This document shows, piece by piece, positions 55,640 through 64,000 of a stretch of DNA of 64,000 nt (position 1 is its first letter; every line of letters begins with the position of its first letter). Source of the stretch: Mucidula mucida (taxonomy: Eukaryota; Basidiomycota; Agaricomycetes; Agaricales; Physalacriaceae); NCBI GenBank assembly GCA_015501055.1, contig JADNYV010000190.1:1-64000 (forward strand). Reading direction: 5' to 3'. The notes beneath the pieces were generated by a model. The model worked only from the letters and a program-made list of their open reading frames with translations, was not told the origin of the DNA and searched no databases. The position numbers and the translations under genes were made by a program.

Positions 55640-57639
55640 ATCTTCATCCGTGGTGATCGCAGGCAGGGTGCTCCAATCGCTGTTGACACTCGTAGCAATT
55701 CTCTGAAAACTCTTTAATCAACGCTGCCCAGAGAGTTACATAGGATATACCCACGTGCGGCACAATCTCATTCTTCTCTCGCATACGAAGACCAGCCTTG
55801 CGCGCCGCAACATCGGCACCGTTTCGTCTGAAGTACGCTTTGAATAGCCCAGAATTTTCGTTGAAAAGGTCCAAACTAGAAATCATCGTCATAATATTCG
55901 AGTCACCTCCTTTCTCCTGCCAGTTCTACCAAGGTGCACATTAATCACAATAACAGTAAACCCAGAAATGGCATACTGGCAAGCGTCTTCTCATCACATT
56001 CATACACCGTGTCGCAACGGGCGGGGAATGAGACGCAATTGCCCCAGGCGTCTCGGGAGCCCAGTTGATGAACGAGCCAATCAACACGGAGTCTTTGTAC
56101 CGGCGATTGAGGAGCGGACCCCACGTCTCCAGTACCTTTGGAATACCCACGTAATTCGTATCCATGATGTTCGAAACCTCCACACGGTCAAAGCTACGCA
56201 CGGCGGCTGGCAACGATTTGAAAGTTTCACCGCATCCTCGTCGTACATCCAGATCGACATTCGGAATCGGCGCAATCGCTCGCAGAACATCACGAGCTGG
56301 TCCTTGACATGGAAATAAAGACACCCCATTATGTCTTCCTCCGTAGTACCATGTTCCACACCGGATTTGAGCACTGACGGAATACTGCATAATGTTGTGT
56401 TAGCGAGAAGAAGATCGTAGAGTGACAACCCTTACTTCCATCCTTCCAGAGGACTCGCACTATCGCTCAGAAGTAGCGTATTATCCAGAACAACGTTGGA
56501 TTAGGGCGATTGAGATGCGCGTTCACAGCTCCAAATGGCATAATCAGCCCAAAAGTCCGCCACTCCGCCATCGCAACGCGGTGCGAAGGTTTCAATCTCG
56601 CGTAGAAGCGATCGCGGTAGTCCACCCTCTCTGGAGCATTCATGATGGCATTCAGCGCGACGTTCCCGGCCGATGGCTCAATCCTATTAAGGTCCAAAGA
56701 GTCAATAAGCCGTTTCGTAGTCATAGACCCAAACTTCATCGTCATCGTACTGGTTTTGGTGACGCGAATATCCTGTCCAGATAACCCTTCTTTGAACATC
56801 TTGTGTTGTATCAATTCTTAGATATCGGATGCGCATTGACTACGTATTGATTCGAAAAGGCAGTCAAACGGAAGCTGCAACAAAACCGCTTAGTACTAGA
56901 GAACATACCAAAAGTGATGCGAGAAAAAGGAGTCAGTGCGATAGTGGGGAGTAGTTGGATGGTTTGTCGATAGTGGATAGTAGTTGAATGGTTTGTTGAT
57001 AGTGGGTAGTTGGATAGTGTGTATATAGTATGTGGTTGCACTTGACTCAGAGGAAAGACGGAATTTCCAAGCTTTCGCTGCATTATGCTCGGCAATATAA
57101 GCCTCGCCAATCTCTTTTCTCAGCATGAGGGCCCAGTCCTTTGGTCTCTCTTTCTCTGATATGCATAGAGCAGAATTTGGCACTCATCTAGCCTTTGTGT
57201 TTTCCGGAAGACCTAGAGGGCTGGAAGTACCCTATGCGCCGGAAAAAAGGAGGTGCTGAGTCCGGCGATAAATCTTAGGCTTCGGATTCAACAGACGGTA
57301 GGCTCCTGGATCCAGTTCCATATAAAGGTACCAATGCCCGTGTGAGTTGTGGGCCAGGAGAGAGAAGAAGCAAAACATACGTGTAGGTTTTTGGGAGTAT
57401 ACTGGAAGTTACAGGTGGGATCTTTCTAGAAGAGCATCCGAGAGCCACCGACAACTTGCCGTGGCCGTTCTGGGACGACTGTAAGTCTTAGTCGAGGGAT
57501 AAGTAAAGACACAGACACAGAGTACGCACAACAGCCGGAACATCATTATATGAAGGGCCATTTTTATATCGCCGTCAAGTTCAGCGCCATCGGCAATCTC
57601 GGGCCGGTTCTTAGGATTGGGTTGGTCAAGGTTTGACAT
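55640..57639 (-). CDS. DUF4470-like protein, multi-exon, exon limits incomplete
   Basis: Coding pieces on the minus strand: 57639-57566 (MSNLDQPNPKNRP); about 57330-57240 (GHWYLYMELDPGAYRLLNP); about 57180-57050 (RPKDWALMLRKEIGEAYI, EHNAAKAWKFRLSSE); 56814-56467 (TTKRLIDSLDLNRIEPSAG, MAEWRTFGLIMPFGAVNAHL); about 56250-56060 (FDRVEVSNIMDTNYVGIPK, WGPLLNRRYKDSVLIGSFI); and 55892-55640 (SSLDLFNENSGLFKAYFRRN). The FDRVEVSN...WGPLLN block and what follows resemble the C-terminal half of agaricomycete proteins that carry DUF4470. I do not see the usual N-terminal FFYPIGNT-type block. Function unknown. One intron (about 57045-56880) contains a minisatellite. The splice model is not resolved, so the gene could be broken. 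Confidence 0.45.
56940..57030. repeat. ~28-30 bp minisatellite, three units
   Basis: Units like atagtgggtagttggatggtttgttg repeat about three times with changes, inside a probable intron of the DUF4470-like gene. Confidence 0.7.
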
Positions 57640-57763
57640 CTTGCTTCTGCACCATCACATCTATCTTTGTGTTCCAGCACGACAGTCTTTTCTCGCTCTG
57701 ATATCTATGTGAGCGCCTTTCGCATACTGTCGACTATATACTGATAGTCGCGTATAACTTAGC

Positions 57764-58300
57764 ATGTCTTTTCACTTCGCCCGCCGCTCACCGGATTCTG
57801 CAAACTCTACCACCATCTCTCCTACGTCCCGCTGCACAATCAATGCCTCGCCCGAGAGTTTACGCTCACTCGCCCTTCACGTTCTAGCCGTTTACTTCAA
57901 ATCGCCCGAGAAATACCATCTTGTCATCCCTCAGGAGGATCATTCCGCGCTCATCGCCTTCCTGAAAGGAGACGTTTGTTCTCTCTATCGCGTCCAAAGC
58001 TTACTGCTAGGCTCCATATACACGACGGCGTTCGTCTGTGGTGACGATATATTTGTACGCAAAGCTCGTCTCATCACAAGGGCACACAAAGTACGCACAA
58101 CAGTTAGGACAGTGAGGGGCAATGTTTACAAATCATACCGCCTTGAAGCTCGAACCAACTCGAACGCAGCTCACGCCATCGGCGATCGGGTTGGTTCATG
58201 GCATCTTCAGACTCAGATGTTTGCCATCGTGCTTCTGTACTATCACATCTATGTACCGTTGTTTTCTATCACGACTGTCCTTTTTCCGATTCGTAGGTGA
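57764..58300 (+). CDS. hypothetical frame, doubtful gene
   Basis: 178 codons from an ATG at 57764. The first half has some protein-like composition (SLRSLALHVLAVYFKSPEKY, LVIPQEDHSALIAFLKGD); the second half overlaps a degenerate direct repeat of the 5' end of the DUF4470-like gene (58080-58310 against 57510-57730). Only the first 110 codons could be real; no domain is recognised. Confidence 0.25.
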   Translation: MSFHFARRSPDSANSTTISPTSRCTINASPESLRSLALHVLAVYFKSPEKYHLVIPQEDHSALIAFLKGDVCSLYRVQSLLLGSIYTTAFVCGDDIFVRKARLITRAHKVRTTVRTVRGNVYKSYRLEARTNSNAAHAIGDRVGSWHLQTQMFAIVLLYYHIYVPLFSITTVLFPIRR

Positions 58301-58310
58301 GTTCGCTCTG

Positions 58311-59077
58311 CTGAAACAGGGCGGGCCGATCTTACCGCTTTCGGGATGAACCGGCCGCCGGCACTGGTTATTTTCGGCCACCATCAACCCACCATTGGCC
58401 ATTTCCTAGAACTTTAAAACACCACCCACCACCAGTTATTCTCGCTCAGCGCAACCTACTCGTGATACTCTCTCAGGTGAAAATGTCCATATCAGTATCT
58501 TTGCTCCCCGGACGCGGTACTCGCCTTAGGACCCTCTACCACTACCCACCCTTTGCGCCTCTCTCACCGTGTCCTCGATATGACCATTAGGAACACATCA
58601 TGACGGAACATTTATTCTGCTTGACAGACTGTAGCAAGATTCCATCGACTTCTCGCGATTGACATCGTGCATGTGAATCCCCACTTTGAGATCTGGCAAC
58701 TTCCACCGCTTCACGCGCCCGCCACGTCACGTTTCCGTCTCGTTTAAAGACCTTTTCTCCATTGGCATATCTCATCCGCGTTCTATCACATCCCTTTCAC
58801 CCTGGATGCGAGGCGGCGCGTTTATCTCTTCCCGGAAACGCATCTCAGCGTGAAGAGGTCTTCCGCTGATACGTATTCAATCAGCCCCGGATATCTGTAT
58901 CAGTGCTCAAACGGGCACCCTCCTACATGCCTTTCCATCACTCATCAGTATGAGTCTGATCGAAACCTCGATGGATGAGAAAAAGGTTTACAGTGGGATC
59001 ATGGAAGCCAACCGTCAGCTGCAGGCTGCTATCCATATATAACCTGTCACAGCACTTTGCGATCCGGCACCTGCATC
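58311..59077. other. 770 bp intergenic, promoter of the reductase gene
   Basis: No supportable gene; pyrimidine-rich in places, upstream of the ATG at 59078. Confidence 0.5.
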
Positions 59078-62000
59078 ATGTCTGCTCCCATTACCTTCAT
59101 CGCACCTCCGCCGAACCTTCATCTACATCACGCCAACGGTTGGACGATTCCGCCTATTGATGGTTCCCTAGGCGTGCCCGAGCTTTACGATTTCCACTAT
59201 GCCCACAATCCTACCCACCCAGTTTTCGTCTACGCGAAACCCGATGGATCAGGCCTTGTGCATATCCGATTTGCGGAACTTGTACCAGCAGCGCACCGTG
59301 CTGGCTGGTTTGTTACCCGCATAACAAACTATGACCACAGCGCCAGTCCTCATGTGCGTCCGTGTGTCGCTGTATTGGCCGCAAGTGGTAAGCTTTAGCT
59401 CTTATTGGACCTGTAAGATGTACTGATGCGTAAATGTTGACTCGTAGATACGATCACATTCTTCACAACTTTCATCGGCATGCTCCGGGGTGGGATCCCC
59501 TTTCTGCCTATCTCTCCCAGAAATTCTCCGGCGGCTATAGCGCACCTGCTCATGACGGCGCGCCCTACGCACGTCTTCGTCAGTGCCGATGCGGCGATGC
59601 GTGAGCTTTTAGTTGAGTCGATGAAGCTGCTGGAATTGGATGAGGAAGACAAACCGCGCGTGGCGAAAATGCCGGTGTATGAGGATATCTACACCGGTAC
59701 GGAGGAATTTGTACCATTGCCGCCGAGACCCCACGACCTTGATGCGACGAGAATTATCGTCCACTCGTCTGGTGAGCTATCCCGGCCCAGATGAATTTAC
59801 AAATGGGTCTTGACTCTGATTTAGGTTCAACTTCCTTTCCCAAGCCTATTCATTGGAACGACAGAATGTGTGGTCAAGCGGCCATGGCACCCTGTACGCC
59901 CATTTCCACTTTGTGTTCAGCTGAGCTTGACATGTTTTAGGGTACGGAAAGAGGAATCACGTCGGGAAAGTCTTTGCCGCTCACTGTGTCGCCATGTATC
60001 ATGGGATTGGGATCAATTTCATGAACTGGATTGTGTGTTCTTCGGTCTTCAGTCTGAGTCGACTATAAACTCATACGTATTAGTCAACGACAGGTTTAAC
60101 ACTGGCTGTCTTCCCTCCGTCATCACCTGCAACGGTACCTTCTTTCGATAACGTGTGGGAAGGCGCGGTCGCGACCGGACCTGCATATGTTTTCGCGCCG
60201 CCAATTTTCTTCGAGGTACGGGATTTGTCGAATTCACCCCAATTTTCGCATGAATGCTCTACAGATATGGGGTCAAGACTTGCAGAAAGTCACCTTTCTC
60301 AAGAGATTAGAAGGAGGCCTTGTGAGCCATTTGGCAACCGAATATGCTTCTACATTTTCTAAGAATTCTGCACAGGTCTTTGGAGGTGCTCCTTTGAGCA
60401 AAGCAACGGGCCATTACCTAGCTGAAGAGGGGTGCACTTTGTATAGTCTTTATGGCATGTACGTATCTCTGTCGTGGATACGTCTCGAAGACTGATGTTG
60501 ATCTTCGTCTAGCACTGAAGCTGGCGTGTTGTGCAGTTTTTTCCCATGTACGCCTATGCTTGCCCGCCCTACACGCTTCGGTTCTATTGGTTATGATTAG
60601 ATCCGCCAGGTATGGACTGGGAGTATATTGAAATCAACCCGGCACTGTCGACCGCGTTTGCCCCTCAGGAGGACGGAACGTTTGAGCTTATTGTCATCGT
60701 GAGTTCTTGTAAAGGTCCGTCTAAGCTATTCATGAACTTGTTTGTTAGTCGAAACCGTATACTGAGATACACATCGTGAACACGAGATGGGACAAAGAGG
60801 ACGCCTATGCGACTAACGACATCTTCATCCCGCATCCAACAAAGGCCCGCTGGAAATTGATTGGCCGAAAGGATGATCAACTTACGCTTTCGACGGGTGA
60901 AAAGGTTTGCATACAAATCGCATTACAAACAAGACTGCTCAACTTCATCCTAGACTAATCCGACTCCCCTGGGTGAGAGCCCTATGGAATTACGATACGG
61001 ACATGCCTAACGATTTGTGTAGAAGCCATCTTGCGCCAGGATCCATACGTTGCTGCTGCGCTGATGTTCGGTCGGGGCCGATTCCAGAATGGAATTCTCA
61101 TTCAGCTCAAGCCGCAGTTCATGTTCGAAGTTGGCGATGAAGGATCCATTGTCAAGTACCGCTCACTGATCTGGCCGAGTATTGAGAAGATGAACGAGTT
61201 CGCGCCGAGCCATTCGAGAATCTTCAAGGAGGTTAGTACTCTTCTTGATCTTGTCGTTACTCACCTAAATCGTCGCACTGCCAGATGATCATCTTTTCCA
61301 ATTCCTCGAAGCCGTTCTCATTTAACGCGAAGGGTGCACCGCGTCGTTCCATCGTCCTTGCTGAATACGATAGAGAAATCGAAGCATTGTACAAAACCGT
61401 GCAAGAACACATTGTCGAGGAGCATCCGGTGGTATGGACACTGGAGGCTTCTCTAGCGTTTGTCAGAACGATCGTGAACAAGAACCTTCATCATCCAGCA
61501 AAGGACGATGACGATATTTTCGAATGCGGGTGTGACAGGTAGGCCAATACTCGATTTCTCAATGAATATCGACGTTGATGATACGGCAGCTTACAAGCTA
61601 CTTGGATACGGAACACTATCACTCACGCTTTACGCGATGAAGATCCAGCGAAAGCAAGGTCGATAGGGACTAACTTTGTCTATGAACATCCACGTATATC
61701 GTCCATAGCGGACTTCTTGGCAGAACGTCCGCGCAGAAATTATCGGGAACCTGTTCAAGCGATGACTGCGATGTTGGACAAGTTGGCATCTCCTGGTTCA
61801 TTTTCTAGCATTGCAACGCCAAAGCCCACCGGCGTGTTGTCCTCCGTCTACAGCGCCGTGTCTTATTACTCGCCCGTCAAGTTCTTGTTCCCTCCAGGCG
61901 ATGTTTTTCTTGTCACGGGGACCACTGGTAGTCTTGGTGCTGCCACACTTTCCAAGCTTATCGAATCGAAATCGGTTCGCAAGATTTATGCTTTGAATCG

Positions 62001-63200
62001 GCCGGTCAAGGGATCAGGGAAGAGTTTATTGGAGAGACATGAATACGCTTTCGAGAGCAAGGGCTATGATGCTGCTCTCGCGTCTTCGTCCAAAGTCGTT
62101 CTCTTGGAGGCGGATATCACGGAGGACGGATTGGGCGTGGATACGTCGTTGGAACGGGAGGTGATGATCTTCATGGTATCGCCTAGATGGCACTGATGAT
62201 GGGCATGACAGATTCGCCACAGTGTCACTCATATCATCCACATCGCGTGGCGCGTTGACTTCAATCTGACGCTGTCATCCTACGACAATATCCTCAAGGC
62301 TATGCGGACGCTTGTTGATTTGGCTTTGACGTCTCCTCGGCCGCGAAGGCCTCGGTTCATATTTACCAGCTCAGTTGGCGTGTTACAAAGTATGTGTTCT
62401 CATCTGCCAACTTCTGTATTGCTTCTAACACGTCACGTCTGTATGAAGGAGTACCACCTGGCGTATCAATACCCGAGAAACGCGTTGATGACCCCGAGAT
62501 CGCCGTCGGACAAGGATACAGCGAGTCGAAATGGATTGGGGAAGAGATGCTGCATAGGGCGGCGAGGGAGACGAGTCTCCGGCCGCTGATATTGCGCGTT
62601 GGGCAGATTGCGGGCGGTGTCAATGGGGGGTGGAATACGTCGGATTGGGTGCCGGCCATCGTAAAGTCAAGCATCTCGTTGGGTTGCTTGCCCCGGTTTC
62701 ATGGGGTTAGTTCTTTTCCTCTGCTTGCGTTTCGGAATACTGAAGGATGCTTTGGCTAGCAATGTTCGTGGTTACCGTTGGATGTCGCCGCCAATGCAAT
62801 TCTTGATCTTTGCCATTCGAATGAAGAGATTGACACTGCACATCTAGTTCACCCGCAGCCTCGGATGTCGAGTGAGATCTTCGAAGTCATTGGGGAACGA
62901 CTGAATCTACCGCTTGTGCCTTACGGTGACTGGCTGTCAAAATTGGAGGCGAGGTCGTTACAAGCGGATGGAGAGGATGTACCGGCATTGAAGTTACTTG
63001 ACTTTTTCCGAGCTGGGTTGGCAAAAGAGTTCGAGGGATACGAGGTATTAGGGATTCCTCTTCTAGAGTGTGAGGTGGCGAAAGCGTCCTCTGTGCATTT
63101 GAAACATGCAAAGCCCATAACATCGGAGGATGTTTCGGCGTGGTTGGGTTATTGGACGCGTGTTGGTTTTCTCGTACGGAAAGACGTCTTGACAGATTAA
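59078..63200 (+). CDS. adenylate-forming reductase (A-T-R, NRPS-like)
   Basis: Seventeen exons predicted: 59078-59387, 59448-59771, 59825-59893, 59941-60032, 60084-60215, 60265-60321, 60376-60458, 60513-60547, 60601-60698, 60749-60904, 60954-60972, 61023-61231, 61285-61538, 61590-62160, 62212-62389, 62449-62705 and 62760-63200. Every intron is GT...AG and phases agree; 1094 residues, the usual size. A domain: HSSGSTSFPKPIHW (core A3) and LYGITEAG (A5). T domain: CGCDSLQATW, where Ser takes the phosphopantetheine arm. R domain: VTGTTGSLGAATL (NADPH fold) and catalytic Tyr/Lys in GYSESKW. Such enzymes activate a carboxylic or amino acid with ATP, load it on the T domain and release it as aldehyde or alcohol with NADPH; the substrate is not predictable here. 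Intron 62390-62448 has its branch CTAAC 20 nt before the AG. Confidence 0.88.
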
Positions 63201-63498
63201 CCTAGTATAAAGTTTCTGTAACACAAACACATGTATATTGTTTTGGTTGTAGTACAGTTACTTGAGATTTGTATTTGATTCATCACAACAGACAAACACG
63301 ACTTGAGAACCTTGCGAGGACTCGCTGTCATAACAGAGATAAAAGTGATAATAGGATCTGGCGAGAGGAACGCACATTGTCGAACACGCTTGAAGGTCTC
63401 ATCTAGATCAAATCCAAGACGAAGAGCAATCTCCAGAGAGACATCGCGGGCACAGCAGCTCCCCAATACTTATTTACAGCACCGCTGCCTTCTTCCCC
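63201..63498. other. 300 bp, 3' flank of the reductase gene
   Basis: No gene; AT-richer, with probable 3' untranslated sequence just after the stop at 63200. Confidence 0.5.
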
Positions 63499-63778
63499 TT
63501 CAACCGCGTGTACACCGTTATCGACATCTCAATATCGAAGCCCTCTTCGGCAGACGCATACCGTTGAAGACAAATCCACCAAATGGATAGAGTGCGTGAT
63601 GGGTCGACTCTCACTGTGACTGGGAACTCACTACACGCCACATCCGTTCGAATGCGCGATTAAGCCGCGTCCCAATCGTGCGCAGACCTTGAAAGTCAAC
63701 TACAATGCGGCGCTGATTGAGATGCGGAAGTTTGAAGTGGACTTGCCTCCTTCGAACCAGAAGAGGATGGAGAAGTAG
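63499..63778 (+). pseudogene. probable cytochrome P450 C-terminal fragment
   Basis: On the plus strand FNRVYTVIDISISKPSSADAY and, after a frame break, HPFECAIKPRPNRAQTL, then NYNAALIEMRKFE up to TAG at 63776-63778. The pattern of a beta-strand ISKP segment followed about 30 residues later by a HPxPFxCxIKPR block is how many fungal P450s end. The haem-binding Cys region is not present upstream, so this is at most a tail. Rival reading: a minus-strand gene end (stop at 63475, ITVYTRLKGKKAAVL) cannot be excluded. Confidence 0.35.
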
Positions 63779-64000
63779 AGGAAGGAGCAGTGTTAGCATT
63801 GTGTTTGACGACCAGTCCTGGGCAATATAAAGAAGAGAGATATCAGGCTTGAAGGCTGAAGCGGTCGCACATGGACAGACTCTAATCACAAAGAAAACAT
63901 TATTTCAATAGACAACAGACGATGCATACAACAACAATCAAACATAACAAACACAGCAGAATAAACTATGTACATAAAAGAGCGGTGGCATATCAATAGT
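63779..64000. other. window end, nothing recognised
   Basis: 220 bp, AT-rich towards the end, no coding features. Confidence 0.5.

Overview
The window looks like an accessory, repeat-rich stretch of a filamentous basidiomycete genome, most likely an agaricomycete. The reasons are many spliceosomal introns of about 45-60 nt, F-box paralogues of the agaricomycete kind, a cerato-platanin, a DUF4470-like gene and an adenylate-forming reductase with A-T-R architecture. No database search was possible, so family names rest on motifs and on knowledge of the families.

Layout. 1-10000 holds two inverted, reciprocally truncated copies of a tyrosine-recombinase retrotransposon (Ngaro-like, order DIRS): copy A on + (49-4685) and copy B on - (5687-10000). 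Copy A keeps pol, the recombinase and a B1-A2-B2 split-direct-repeat tail. Copy B keeps the A1 head and full gag. They overlap by a roughly 1.95 kb inverted repeat. Both gag and pol seem to contain spliceosomal introns. Copy B's head interrupts a host gene at 10001-11406.

13.9-20.84 kb and 47.2-54.1 kb form a large inverted duplication of about 6.9 kb per arm. Each arm carries a complete OLE1-type delta-9 fatty acid desaturase with a cytochrome b5 domain and a complete F-box gene. The outer edge carries a hypothetical gene that is whole in the left arm and truncated in the right arm. The inner edge lies in tandem units of about 255 bp.

Between the arms: a membrane RING E3 ligase gene (Asi3-like) with broken RING-coding frames (21.7-24.0 kb); an AT-rich graveyard of copia, gypsy and hAT relics with many C-to-T or G-to-A type stops (24-35.5 kb); then a group of intact genes: acetamidase/formamidase (35.99-37.25), secreted alpha/beta hydrolase (38.15-39.79), cerato-platanin (41.47-41.90), a foldback repeat (42.18-42.64), an F-box pseudogene (43.0-44.8) and an endonuclease/exonuclease/phosphatase-family gene (45.4-46.7).

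Right end: a small acidic hypothetical protein, a DUF4470-like gene, and a 17-exon adenylate-forming reductase (59.08-63.20) that can be spliced into a clean 1094-residue reading frame. A probable cytochrome P450 tail fragment follows it. Apart from the paired desaturases, the genes do not form an obvious pathway. The reductase next to a P450 relic is the only hint of secondary metabolism.
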